DNA of 58,148 bases from NCBI GenBank assembly GCA_946480915.1, contig CAMLLO010000029.1, positions 1 to 58,148 on the forward strand, in the 5' to 3' direction. Shown piece after piece: positions 9,941 to 19,754 of the stretch. The stretch comes from an uncultured Sphingobacteriaceae bacterium. Its GTDB lineage: Bacteria > Bacteroidota > Bacteroidia > Sphingobacteriales > Sphingobacteriaceae. The notes beneath the pieces are model-generated. The model saw only the letters and a list, made by a program, of their open reading frames with translations. It was not told the origin of the DNA and made no database searches. The first letter of the stretch is position 1, and the number at the start of each line of letters is the position of its first letter. The position numbers and the translations under genes are program-made.

Positions 9941-10825
9941 TTAAGTAATGAAGTCATTCTGCTTTTTGTACTGTCCAGGCGTCATTCCGGTAATTTTTTT
10001 AAATATTTTAGAAAAATAGGGCAAATTATTTTTAAAACCGGTTTCATCAGCAATAACCTCATAAGGCATATTAGTGGTAGTAATCAGATATTGTGCTCTT
10101 TCGATGCGTTTGTTTTGAATATAGACGATCGGCCGTTCGCCTGTGTATTGCTGAAACAGCCTCGAAAAATAGTCCGGGTGTTGACTTGCCCTCTCCGCTA
10201 AGTCTGCAACAGTTAAGTTGGTATTTAGGTTCAACTGAATATAACTTACAGCTTCAAGAATCTTCGATGGAATAGCCTCAATAGCATCGGGTTTAAAGAC
10301 CTCTGGCGTTAGGAATCTTGAGGTGAGCTGAAGGATTATCCCCTGTGTTTCTAGGTACGATTGCAGACTTTGAAGCTTGTTTAATTCCTGATATTCGCGG
10401 TAAAATATATCTTTTTCATATACTTTTGGATTATCTGAGCGGTTGATGCCCCGGCCGGGATTAATTCTCACCAGTCTCTTAAAATTCTCAATATCCGTAT
10501 CGCTTGCCTTTAACCTCATTAGCCGGCGATTGTTCATAAATAAGGAAATCCCATCTGAGGATTCCTCGAAAAATTGGATAAAATATTGACTCAGGTAGTG
10601 AGGACAGTTTAAATTGCACAAAGTAAAGCTGGGAATCATGTACATAAACCCAGGCTCTAAAGGCAGTACTTCCTTCGAGCTTGAGATAGAACCTTCGCCT
10701 TCGTCGATGTAGTACAGTCTATAATACGGACTTATTACATTATTATAACTCCACTTCCTATTAAGCTTAACATAATTTACATGTAATAATGAAAAATAAT
10801 ACTTTATCAATCGCCTGGCACTCAT
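9941..10825 (-). CDS. AraC-family transcriptional regulator
   Basis: This is a transcription factor with an N-terminal cupin-like ligand domain (YYRLYYIDEGEG, VLPLEPGFMYMIPS, then CPHYLSQYFIQFFEE) and a C-terminal pair of helix-turn-helix motifs (NLTVADLAERASQHPDYFSRLFQQYTG, then YEVIADETGFKNNLPYFSKIFKKITGMTPGQYK). The frame continues to 10939, but ATG 10825 gives a standard start. It converges with the GH2 gene (26 bp apart), so it may regulate sugar use nearby. The target is not shown by the sequence. Confidence 0.88.
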   Translation of the reverse strand: MSARRLIKYYFSLLHVNYVKLNRKWSYNNVISPYYRLYYIDEGEGSISSSKEVLPLEPGFMYMIPSFTLCNLNCPHYLSQYFIQFFEESSDGISLFMNNRRLMRLKASDTDIENFKRLVRINPGRGINRSDNPKVYEKDIFYREYQELNKLQSLQSYLETQGIILQLTSRFLTPEVFKPDAIEAIPSKILEAVSYIQLNLNTNLTVADLAERASQHPDYFSRLFQQYTGERPIVYIQNKRIERAQYLITTTNMPYEVIADETGFKNNLPYFSKIFKKITGMTPGQYKKQNDFIT

Positions 10826-11245
10826 AAAAAGAAAATTGATCTCTAATATTTTAAAAGTCCTGAACCTTTTCCGACTAAAACCCGGAGCACGTCTATTCAA
10901 AAGTAGAATATATGTAATTAACTTCAGAAAATTATTCATTGCCCAAGCTTACAAAAAACTTTAGGATATGTATATCAAGAACTTGATTAGATACACTGAA
11001 GAAGCAGTCAAAAATCTCACAGTTAATCAAGGTCGGATTTATAGAAAAGCCGATTTTCAATACGACAAACAAATATTCTTACGAAGTCTACCTACCTCTT
11101 TGATGGATCATTTGCGTAGTTCGCTCAATTGTAAATGTTTAAAGGTGTGATTGTCAACAGGGTAGTTAAATATGAATTATTTATTAAGAAGATATTTTAA
11201 TAATTGCTTCAAATAGTTAAATTTGCAGCGCTAACGAATATAGCA
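10826..11245. other. Gap upstream of tRNA-Met, no supported gene
   Basis: A 60-codon frame at 10968-11150 lacks recognisable features and is probably chance. I see no promoter that I can assign to the tRNA. Confidence 0.35.
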
Positions 11246-11319
11246 GCGCTCATAGCTCAGTTGGTTAGAGTAGAAGACTCATAATCTTTTGGTCCCTGGT
11301 TCGAGCCCAGGTGGGCGCA
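11246..11319 (+). tRNA. tRNA-Met (CAT anticodon)
   Basis: A full cloverleaf can be folded by eye. The acceptor GCGCTCA pairs with TGGGCGC, with one G-T. The D arm is GCTC/GAGT, the anticodon stem GAAGA/TCTTT has loop CTCATAA, and the T arm is CCTGG/CCAGG with loop TTCGAGC. The anticodon is CAT. The discriminator is A and CCA is not encoded. Whether it is elongator Met or a tRNA-Ile with modified C34 cannot be told from inspection. A Rho-independent terminator follows, and an integrase fragment lies 180 bp downstream. Confidence 0.93.
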
Positions 11320-11330
11320 CTGGTTCAAAA

Positions 11331-11362
11331 AGGTCTGTTTTACATCAAAACAGGCCTTTTTT
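11331..11362 (+). terminator. Rho-independent terminator after tRNA-Met
   Basis: An 11-bp stem, AGGTCTGTTTT / AAAACAGGCCT (one G-T pair), has loop ACATC and is followed by a run of T ending at 11362. Confidence 0.88.
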
Positions 11363-11496
11363 CGTTTCTAAACGCAGATTTAACCTTCTGCGACAGTGGC
11401 TCAGGCAGTCGCCCTGATGTCAGGATTTACATAATTTTTTGTTGAACTTAACGCAAATAGGTCACAAATACGTCACAGCGAATTTGCGTGCTAATT

Positions 11497-11835
11497 ATGG
11501 CAACTGTTAGCGCAGTAGTATATGAACATCACAGAAGAGCAGACGGAACTTACAATGTAAAAATCCGTGTCTATCACAAAAGCGAAAAAAAATTCATTGA
11601 CAGTTCTCATTTTGTAACATCTAAGCAACTTGATTCAAAAAGGCAGATTAAAGACAAATTTGTCAAAAAGAAAATAGATGAGGTTCTTGAAGATTACCGA
11701 GACTCAATAAGTGACTTAGGTTCCAAATTAAACTATTTCACTGCCGATGAACTCCGGGACTACCTGAAAGATAAAGATGCAGATATTGATTTCATTAAAT
11801 TCTGCACAGAACATATTATTTCACGTAGATTTTAA
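11497..11835 (+). pseudogene. Truncated tyrosine-recombinase (integrase), N-terminal part only
   Basis: The 112 residues from ATG 11497 match the N-terminus of Bacteroidota phage/ICE integrases: an arm-binding domain (VVYEHHRRADGTYNVKIRVYHKSEKKFIDSSHFV, described in parts) and the start of the SAM-like core-binding domain (TADELRDYLKD, then IDFIKFCTEHI). The frame then stops. The catalytic domain with the R-H-R-Y residues is absent, and I find no continuation in the next 470 bp. Its position just after a tRNA gene is the usual place for such an integrase, so this is probably the stub of a lost mobile element. Confidence 0.75.
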
Positions 11836-13599
<1,764 letters not shown>

Positions 13600-13639
13600 G
13601 TGAAATGGCAGTGAGCGATCTGCTCACTGCCAATTTTCT

Positions 13640-14242
13640 TTAAACATGCGAAACATAGCTTAAAAATTCTTTTCTGGTATCCGGATTGTTGAAAGCTCCG
13701 CTGTAATCGTTGTACTACTTGTATCTTTAATACCTCTGGATGAAACACATAAATGTGCAGCATCAATTACAACCGCTACGTCTTCTGTTTCAAGGATAGA
13801 TTTGAGTTCATTGGCTATTTGAATAGTCAGTCTTTCCTGTACCTGTGGTCTTTGGGAATAATACTGAACGATACGATTAAGCTTAGAAAGCCCAATAACT
13901 TTTCAAGAAGAAATGTAAGCAACATATGCCTTGCTTATTATTGGGACGAAATGATGCTCACAACTTGAATAAAGGGTAATATTTTTCTCAATAAGCATCT
14001 GATTGTACTGACACTTATTATCAAACAGCGCTACATTCGGTTTATTAGCAGGGTTTAGGCCCGAAAATATTTCGTTTACGTACATTTTAGCAACCCTGCC
14101 CGGAGTTCCATTCAGACTATCATCGGTCAGGTCTAAGCCCAGAATATTCATTATTTCGCGAAAATGGAGCGAGATAGCGGCGATCTTTTCCTCATGTAAT
14201 TTCAAATGCATCAATGCGTAAAGGAGTATCATGTGCTTGCAT
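13640..14242 (-). pseudogene. folE: GTP cyclohydrolase I (folE) with three disabling lesions
   Basis: Homology to FolE, the first enzyme of tetrahydrofolate/pterin synthesis, runs from ATG 14242 to the stop at 13640, but in three reading frames. The N-terminus (DTPLRIDAFE) is separated from EEKIAAISLHFREIMNILG by a frameshift near 14195. In the conserved stretch YVAYISSGKVIGLSK the Gly codon is TGA (13903-13905). Near 13691-13700 the frame shifts again: the expected [13 protein letters not shown] lacks about 10 bp, consistent with loss of one copy of a GGAGCTTTC repeat. The metal-binding region (SSCEHHFVPI) and [12 protein letters not shown] are otherwise intact, so decay is recent. A functional folE presumably exists elsewhere (inference). 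Confidence 0.92.
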
Positions 14243-14353
14243 GGATTGTATGGGAGGATATGAAAAAGATGAACTGTAATTTTGAGTATTAAACATTTTT
14301 ATCCTATTCCGTAATGTAAATCAATCTTCTTTTAATAATTCATAATTTTAGAG

Positions 14354-15214
14354 ATGAGGTTAAAAGAAATATTAAGAGATACCATTCTGATAATGCTAGG
14401 GATACTTTCAGCCTCAATGGGGTTAAAGGGTTTTTTACTTTCAAGCCGGTTCATAGACGGTGGGGTAACCGGTATATCAATGTTATTAGCAGATATATTT
14501 GGCTTCCCAATATCTATATTAATCTTTGTAATTAATCTTCCGTTTCTATTTATTGGACTGAAGCAGATGGGCTTACCTTTTGCTATCAAAAGCTCATTAG
14601 CAATTGCCGGACTTTCTCTCTGCCTGGCATTTGTTCCGTTTCCTGATGTGACACCTGACAAACTTCTTACGGCAATATTCGGAGGCTTTTTTATCGGCTC
14701 CGGAATTGGTTTAGCAATGAGAGGAGGTGCGGTATTGGATGGAACCGAAATTGCAGCACTTCTTCTTAGCAGGAAAGCTCATATTTTAAAAGTCAGTGAT
14801 ATTATTTTGATACTTAATGTAATAATATTCTTAAGTGCATTATATTTCCTGGGCGTAGAATCAGCATTATATTCAATTTTAACTTATCTGGGAGCTTCTA
14901 AAATGCTGGATTTTATATTGAACGGTATTGAACAGTATACTGAAATCACAATTGTTGCCACCCGAAGCGAGGAAATAAGAAAGGTAATTACTCAAAAACT
15001 TAAACGCGGCGTAACCATCTATCAGGGCAAAAGTGGGTTTGGTAATAACGGTGATGAAAACGATCCCCGCGACATTATAATGACAGTAGCTACCCGCCTG
15101 GAAATTCCTGAATTGAAAAAGGAAATATTGTCTATAGATCCTAAGGCCTTTATTGTCCAGAAAAGTGTTGATGATACTACGGGTGGGCGCTTAAAACGCA
15201 AGGTTCTACATTAA
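14354..15214 (+). CDS. YitT-family membrane protein (DUF2179 C-terminal domain)
   Basis: The 286-residue integral membrane protein has about five or six hydrophobic segments in residues 8-195. The family signatures FIDGGVTGISMLL and RGGAVLDGTEIAALLL are present. The soluble C-terminal DUF2179 domain (residues 205-280) contains LKRGVTIYQGKSGFGN. The role of the family is poorly known; transport is suspected. The start is ATG 14354, divergent from the folE remnant. A hairpin terminator follows at 15350. Confidence 0.9.
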   Translation: MRLKEILRDTILIMLGILSASMGLKGFLLSSRFIDGGVTGISMLLADIFGFPISILIFVINLPFLFIGLKQMGLPFAIKSSLAIAGLSLCLAFVPFPDVTPDKLLTAIFGGFFIGSGIGLAMRGGAVLDGTEIAALLLSRKAHILKVSDIILILNVIIFLSALYFLGVESALYSILTYLGASKMLDFILNGIEQYTEITIVATRSEEIRKVITQKLKRGVTIYQGKSGFGNNGDENDPRDIIMTVATRLEIPELKKEILSIDPKAFIVQKSVDDTTGGRLKRKVLH

Positions 15215-15349
15215 TCTACTGCACTTTTGAATACGCTACTCATTAATTAACCTTTAAAGAAGCAAAATCTTTGAAGTTGACTGCTGTGTGAGTCATTGTG
15301 AAATAACAAGTTCAGGTTGGTAAAAATTTCTTTTGTGAATTATCAATCA

Positions 15350-15379
15350 AAAATAGCCAGGGAAAACCCCGGCTATTTT
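15350..15379. terminator. Bidirectional hairpin terminator between convergent genes
   Basis: AAAATAGCC-A-GGG pairs with CCC-C-GGCTATTTT around loop AAAA. A/T-rich flanks on both sides make it usable for yitT (+) and for the long minus-strand cluster ending at 15381. Confidence 0.8.
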
Positions 15380-15380
15380 C

Positions 15381-15845
15381 TTATTGAATCAATAAAGTTA
15401 AATTTTGCTGCCATTCTGTAGCCTTTGCAATTAAATGCTTAAGATGACTTTCATTATCATGCGGAAATTCGTAGAAAGTGACAAGTATAATATCAGATTT
15501 TTTATTTTGTAGACTTAACTTAACTGATTTGACCTGCTCTCCAGTAATCTTTTTATCAATATCTATCTTAATAACTTCTTTTAATTCAATAAATAAAGGT
15601 GGGTTTTCAGATAGGTTATCGAAATATAGCAAGCATTTTTTTTGGTCGTCAAGTGCTATAAGTTTCGCATGCAGAAAATCCGACTGGGAAACTGCCATAT
15701 GATACTTCTCCGAGAGTTCCAGAAGTCTAAGCTTCATTTTTTGTTTCCTTTTTCGCTTTGCAAGTGTGCTTATTATAAGAATGGGAATTATAACAATAGA
15801 AAATAGTATGCCTAAAACCATGGCATTTTGCAGGGTATGATTCAT
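15381..15845 (-). CDS. Membrane-anchored protein of unknown function, paralogue of the protein at 16864-17577
   Basis: The 154 residues begin with one hydrophobic segment (AMVLGILFSIVIIPILIISTL), followed by a basic stretch (KRKRKQK) and a cytoplasmic domain of about 110 residues. That domain has LIALDDQKKCLLYFD, LFIELKEV and DIILVTFYEFP, and ends with ATEWQQNL. The same order (LLVLDTYKKVALYLD, TFIELEDL, ISIVFYHQ, ARMWNAIF) occurs in the larger protein two genes upstream, so the two are paralogues. I do not recognise the family. It is the last gene of a seven-gene-plus minus-strand cluster and stops just before a terminator. Confidence 0.8.
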   Translation of the reverse strand: MNHTLQNAMVLGILFSIVIIPILIISTLAKRKRKQKMKLRLLELSEKYHMAVSQSDFLHAKLIALDDQKKCLLYFDNLSENPPLFIELKEVIKIDIDKKITGEQVKSVKLSLQNKKSDIILVTFYEFPHDNESHLKHLIAKATEWQQNLTLLIQ

Positions 15846-15892
15846 GTTTTATATTTTAAATGTGAATAATTAATTGAATAAATATTCAGGCA

Positions 15893-16258
15893 TTACCAGA
15901 AAACATGAAAAGGATACAAAATCAGAATCCTGAAATTTGTAAAATGTATATTGGAGATATGTGAAAAATCGAATTCAAACTTTTCAACCTCAATGATATT
16001 AGTAAGAAAAAGCGCTCTTAACTTATAATATGCAAATATAGGTTTGGATGTAATGGAAGATATCGAATGAAGATACTCGCCATTGTTCAAAAAGAATGCA
16101 TTGGCCTGGATGTCAGTTGCATATATTTGTCCGCATACCTCCCCGGTAGTAGTTGCTTTCTGAGTAGCTATGCCTTGAGAAAAGTTCGGCCCAAGATTGA
16201 AAACAAGGCAGAAGATTAAGCTTATCAAAATTTTAAAAATGGATAAATTCACGGTCAA
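15893..16258 (-). CDS. Small putative exported protein, unknown
   Basis: The roughly 120 residues start with a convincing signal peptide (LSIFKILISLIFCLVFNLGPNFSQG). The rest has no family that I recognise and is rich in aromatic and hydrophobic residues (FEFDFSHISNIHF). There is no ATG: the likely start is TTG 16258 or GTG 16252, just 6-12 bp after the stop of the Rnk-like gene, which suggests translational coupling. It belongs to the minus-strand cluster of small genes. Confidence 0.55.
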   Translation of the reverse strand: MTVNLSIFKILISLIFCLVFNLGPNFSQGIATQKATTTGEVCGQIYATDIQANAFFLNNGEYLHSISSITSKPIFAYYKLRALFLTNIIEVEKFEFDFSHISNIHFTNFRILILYPFHVFW

Positions 16259-16264
16259 TTGTAA

Positions 16265-16663
16265 TTAAATGGCATCAATTATAACATCTTCTTGTGAAAC
16301 CGATATTACCAGAAACTTATTAAGACCATCTTCCATTTCCCATTCCACAACAGACCCGCTGGAATAGCCCAATAGTGCAATGGCCAAAGGGTCAGAAATC
16401 GGAATATCATTCGATCTTTTATTTGTGGCATCTAGAGAAACTATATGGACATTAAATGTCTGTGATTTATCTATATTGCAAACAAGCACATTAGAATTGA
16501 TGCGTACCACATTGCTGGGAAGACATTCGTTTATAACAATTTTTGCATTTCTGAGTTCCTCTGACAAGTTCGCTTTATTAAACACTGAAATATGATCTAA
16601 GAAATAACATTCCATTAGGAATGCTAAATCCTCTTTTGTCAATATTAATTGTTCTTTTCTCAT
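16265..16663 (-). CDS. Rnk/GreA C-terminal-domain protein, copy 1
   Basis: The 132-residue protein has the form of short Rnk-like members of the GreA/GreB family. A helical N-terminus (residues 1-50) is followed by an FKBP-like C-terminal domain with the signature PLAIALLGYSSGSVVEWEM near residue 90. It lacks the long antiparallel coiled coil with the acidic tip that lets GreA stimulate RNA cleavage, so it more probably competes at the RNA polymerase secondary channel as Rnk does (inference from the family). It is one of three paralogues within 4.2 kb. This copy is the most diverged. Confidence 0.82.
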   Translation of the reverse strand: MRKEQLILTKEDLAFLMECYFLDHISVFNKANLSEELRNAKIVINECLPSNVVRINSNVLVCNIDKSQTFNVHIVSLDATNKRSNDIPISDPLAIALLGYSSGSVVEWEMEDGLNKFLVISVSQEDVIIDAI

Positions 16664-16684
16664 AATTTAAATAATTCAGGAAGA

Positions 16685-16843
16685 TTATTTTTTATCCTGG
16701 CTATCAACTATTCTGGCTATATAGGCTACAGGTTTTCTTGTAACGGTATAAAGTATATACACTAAGCTTACTGTTAAAGAAAGAATGAGTTTGATGAACA
16801 GTATAGCAAATATTCCCATGAATAACTTTAGGGTTTGAAGCAT
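16685..16843 (-). CDS. 52-aa single-pass membrane protein, unknown
   Basis: ATG 16843 opens a 52-codon frame with one long hydrophobic segment (LKLFMGIFAILFIKLILSL, running on through TVSLVYILY), then a short polar tail ending SQDKK. It fits neatly into the gap between the Rnk-like gene (22 bp downstream) and the 237-aa gene (20 bp upstream), all in the same direction. That supports a real small gene, though I do not know its family. Confidence 0.6.
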   Translation of the reverse strand: MLQTLKLFMGIFAILFIKLILSLTVSLVYILYTVTRKPVAYIARIVDSQDKK

Positions 16844-16863
16844 TTCTTGCTTAATAAAATCCT

Positions 16864-17577
16864 TTAACCGGTTATACCATATTCAAACTCTTTTTCGCTG
16901 TCTATTGAGTTCATGAAAATTGCATTCCACATTCTTGCCTTAGTGGTTAAGCTGTATCGTAGAGCTTGATAATCTAATAACTGATGATAAAACACGATTG
17001 AAATAGGCTTCTTACTCGGATTATGGAAGATAAGGTCCAATCGAACCATTAAACTCCTTATAACCAACCTACAGTCTTTTAAGTCTTCTAATTCGATAAA
17101 AGTGACTTTATTCAAGTTGAAATAATCCAGATATAAAGCAACTTTTTTGTAGGTATCCAAAACAAGCAGCTTATCAGAAAAGTAAAGCTTTTTAGACGGC
17201 TTTAATTTGTGATTTTTAACTAAGCTATTCAACTTTTGACTAAGGAGCTTTTTACGGTACAGACTAATTACGAACTTCCCTAATAAGTACCCGGTTACCG
17301 TAAACGCGGATATGAAAACCCCTATTAACAATATCTCTAATTGCATTATATTCATGACATCCCTCCGTTTTGAAATGTTATTTGTAAAAAAATTTTTATC
17401 CATCAATTGCTGATGAATGCTTGATATGCTATCATAAAGCTCAGTTGTCCGTTCACCAGTATAGAATCTGAACGAAAGCGGGAAAATCTCCTTGTTGTAG
17501 GTGATTTTCCTGATATTATCCTTATTGTATGCCAGAGACATTTCTGTCAGCATCTCTTCTGATTTTTTCCAATCCAT
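16864..17577 (-). CDS. Membrane-anchored protein of unknown function with an extra N-terminal region
   Basis: The C-terminal 160 residues repeat the plan of the 154-aa protein at 15381: a hydrophobic segment (LEILLIGVFISAFTVTGYLLG), a basic linker, then a soluble domain with LLVLDTYKKVALYLD and ISIVFYHQ. The first 74 residues are additional, polar, and unlike anything I know. Two starts have good Shine-Dalgarno sequences: ATG 17577 behind GGAGGAGT, and an internal ATG near 17355 behind GGAGGG. Either one long protein or two products is possible. The gene lies 11 bp after the second Rnk-like gene. Confidence 0.72.
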   Translation of the reverse strand: MDWKKSEEMLTEMSLAYNKDNIRKITYNKEIFPLSFRFYTGERTTELYDSISSIHQQLMDKNFFTNNISKRRDVMNIMQLEILLIGVFISAFTVTGYLLGKFVISLYRKKLLSQKLNSLVKNHKLKPSKKLYFSDKLLVLDTYKKVALYLDYFNLNKVTFIELEDLKDCRLVIRSLMVRLDLIFHNPSKKPISIVFYHQLLDYQALRYSLTTKARMWNAIFMNSIDSEKEFEYGITG

Positions 17578-17588
17578 TACTCCTCCGG

Positions 17589-17981
17589 CTATATCATGCT
17601 TTTTTCCTTATGCCTTACTTTTAAAATTTCGAAGGTTTTCACTCCTGTTGGCATTTCCCATTGAACTTTTGAACCAATTTTGTATCCTAAAATGGCGATA
17701 GCAATCGGAGCGAATACGGAAACTCTCTGTTTCTGCATATTCGCTTCAACTGGCATTACTATCTGAAACGTGAAGCCTTTACCGCTTTCTGTTTCCCGTA
17801 TTTCTACTTCTGATTCCATGGAAACGGTGTCGGTCGGCAGGTCATCTTCCTTCACCACCGTGGCCGATTCCAACTCTGTTAATAATCGCTTTTTATTATA
17901 ATCTGAGAGATTAGAGGCTTTAAGGTGTTTTGTTAATAAATCGTATTCTCTTTGCACGAGCATTAATTTTTCTGTTTTCAT
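17589..17981 (-). CDS. Rnk/GreA C-terminal-domain protein, copy 2
   Basis: The 130-residue Rnk-like protein has helical residues 1-50 (EYDLLTKHLKASNLSDYNKKRL) and a C-terminal FKBP-like domain with VFAPIAIAILGYKIGSKV followed by QWEMP. It is most similar to copy 3 at 20022 (shared SDxNKxxLxxEL-x-SA, then QWEMP-G-K-F). It has no GreA-type coiled coil. It sits between the glutamate-synthase-like gene and the 237-aa membrane protein, all in one direction, so it is probably part of an operon. Confidence 0.87.
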   Translation of the reverse strand: MKTEKLMLVQREYDLLTKHLKASNLSDYNKKRLLTELESATVVKEDDLPTDTVSMESEVEIRETESGKGFTFQIVMPVEANMQKQRVSVFAPIAIAILGYKIGSKVQWEMPTGVKTFEILKVRHKEKSMI

Positions 17982-18040
17982 ATCATTGTTTTTATTGTAT
18001 TATTAATATTAGCCTCATCCAAAGGCTCTCAAAGTTTATC

Positions 18041-19459
18041 TCAACTCAACCCTGAAAATAGACGAAGGCCTTTTGCCGGATGATGATCGAAATAGATTTC
18101 CTTCAAACTTTTGACTTCGAAAAAATTTATCTTTCGGTAAAAATCGTCTGGTTTCACATCCTCCAGGGTATTGTAGCCGCACAACTCCATCAGTTTAAGA
18201 GTAGCATCTATAGTATTTCTGTGGAAGTTTGCCACACGCACCCTCTGGCCGATAGGATCTTTGAACTTAAGTCGCGAACCAGAACCAACCGCTAAAATCA
18301 TTGGTGCCGTACAGTAACAGGCGCTTGCCCCTAAAGCAATTGACCGAAGAATATCATATTCGGAAACTATGGTTCCGGAAGCAATAACTTTCGTTGGCAG
18401 CCCATAACTACTAATTGCTTTCTTAGCACCTGCTAATGGTTCAAAACAGCTTGCACTTAATGCGCTGCTCACACTAAACGAATCAAAGCCACTTACAGAG
18501 ACTGTGCTATCAATTGTTATAAAGTCCAGGTATATCCTGGTGGCATACATCGAATTACATATACAGTTTATCACTTCCTGGCTCGGATTAAATAATCTAA
18601 TGCCGATTGGTTTTCCCTCAGACAAGTCTCTTAGCCTGTTTAAAAAGGAGATCATCCTATCACCAGCTAGCCGTTTCATGATGGATAATTCATTCCTTGG
18701 AAGCACTATTTCGATCATTTTGATATAGGGCCGGGTAGATGTTACCTGAAAAAAATTCTCATTAAAAGAGCCGTCATCTTTGCGAAAAGCATAATCCTCA
18801 TGGGCAATCTGCCATATTAAATCACTACCACCTCTGATTAAATATGGACTGAAACCGCCATTTCCTGTATTTACTGCACATCTCTGAATGTTCGCCCCTT
18901 CAGATAGTGCCAGAATAGTTGTATCACTCACCACCTTTTGATTCAACCCACCGATGTTGAGTATACTTAAAGCGTAAGGTTGATCGCATTGCACAGAACC
19001 AATTTGAACTCTTAAATCTGTTGCCCTTAAATCAATGGGAACATCGCTGTAAACATATTTCAAACCTTCAAAATCGGGATCATCCAAAGGTAACAAGGCA
19101 CTTCTGACAACATCAGTCGGAATATTATTGGCCCGATTAACGATAAGCTGATATTGTTTGGAACTAACAGACGTTCTAAGCACCTCATCCTTAAATAAAA
19201 ATTTTGGAAGAAGCGGACTTATCTTACCCAACACGTGTTTCAGCTTTGGCTTAAACGGATAGTATCTTAAAGTCGAATGTTTTCTGGTAAAAAGATCATG
19301 CAAAACAATTTGGACTGCCGACAAAACTATAGGAACGATAATGAATCCAGTTATAGTTGTTATCAAGCCTGCGATGACTAAAATAACGTTTAAACTAAAA
19401 AGAAATATAAAGCCGACGCCTAACAGGGACCGGAAGCGAAATTTTTTCATAATGAACAT
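18041..19459 (-). CDS. Glutamate-synthase-like FMN-barrel protein that has lost key residues
   Basis: The 472 residues begin with two hydrophobic segments (residues 10-55) and continue as a barrel related to the FMN domain of glutamate synthase: IGSVQCDQPYALSILNIGGL, CAVNTGNGGFSPYLIRGGSDLIWQI, RPYIKMIEIVL, KVIASGTIVSEYDILRSIALGASACYC. The conserved GAKPGHGG loop is missing (the chain jumps from IEIVLP to RLAGDRM). The DGAEGGTG FMN loop reads DSTVSVSGFDSF. The cysteines of the 3Fe-4S cluster (CNTNTCPTG) are gone. It is therefore unlikely to make glutamate and may be a non-catalytic or repurposed member. Starts at 19459 and 19450 are both possible. Confidence 0.78.
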   Translation of the reverse strand: MFIMKKFRFRSLLGVGFIFLFSLNVILVIAGLITTITGFIIVPIVLSAVQIVLHDLFTRKHSTLRYYPFKPKLKHVLGKISPLLPKFLFKDEVLRTSVSSKQYQLIVNRANNIPTDVVRSALLPLDDPDFEGLKYVYSDVPIDLRATDLRVQIGSVQCDQPYALSILNIGGLNQKVVSDTTILALSEGANIQRCAVNTGNGGFSPYLIRGGSDLIWQIAHEDYAFRKDDGSFNENFFQVTSTRPYIKMIEIVLPRNELSIMKRLAGDRMISFLNRLRDLSEGKPIGIRLFNPSQEVINCICNSMYATRIYLDFITIDSTVSVSGFDSFSVSSALSASCFEPLAGAKKAISSYGLPTKVIASGTIVSEYDILRSIALGASACYCTAPMILAVGSGSRLKFKDPIGQRVRVANFHRNTIDATLKLMELCGYNTLEDVKPDDFYRKINFFEVKSLKEIYFDHHPAKGLRLFSGLS

Positions 19460-19493
19460 ATTAAGACAGTAAAAAACCTGAGTTTCCTGACTG

Positions 19494-19520
19494 GCCCCAA
19501 ACCATAGAGATGGTCGGGGC
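19494..19520 (-). other. Hairpin abutting the stop codon of the 52-aa gene
   Basis: On the minus strand GCCCC pairs with GGGGC, and inside it ACCAT pairs with ATGGT around a short loop. It begins on the base after the TAA at 19521-19523. There is no U-run, so it is not a standard terminator. Equivalent hairpins with different stem sequences occur at 19726 and 20787. Confidence 0.7.
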
Positions 19521-19679
19521 TTACTTAATGAAGTCCTTACTGCTTGTTTGGAAACAATAGCCGAAATGGTGGTGAATGGCTATGGATTGGGCATAGCTGG
19601 CAAAGGCAGCATCTAAACGCTTTGAGAAAATTCTAGTTAGACTTGTGTATGCCGATTTGTTGGTTGAGAAATTATTCAT
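19521..19679 (-). CDS. Tiny gene of the SSKDFI family, 52 aa
   Basis: ATG 19679 opens a 52-codon frame that ends TSSKDFIK-stop. The C-terminal ending matches the two 49-aa frames at 19755 and 20812 in both protein and DNA. The rest is diverged (MNNFSTNKSAYTS at the start, HHH near residue 37). A hairpin follows the stop at once. I do not recognise the family. It could be a small protein or the trace of a structured small RNA. It lies between a sister copy and the glutamate-synthase-like gene. Confidence 0.5.
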   Translation of the reverse strand: MNNFSTNKSAYTSLTRIFSKRLDAAFASYAQSIAIHHHFGYCFQTSSKDFIK

Positions 19680-19725
19680 TTCGTTATTAATTAAGACAGT
19701 GATAAAACAAGATGTTCGATTACCG

Positions 19726-19754
19726 GCCCCTTTCGCCAGATTTATGGCTGGGGC
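19726..19754 (-). other. Hairpin abutting the stop codon of the first 49-aa gene
   Basis: The outer helix GCCCC/GGGGC is the same as at 19494, but the inner helix is GCCA/TGGC instead of ACCAT/ATGGT, so base pairing is kept while sequence changes. It starts at the base after the TAA at 19755-19757. A shared ACTGTCTTAAT follows about 25-30 nt later in both copies, just ahead of the next start codon. Confidence 0.7.
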
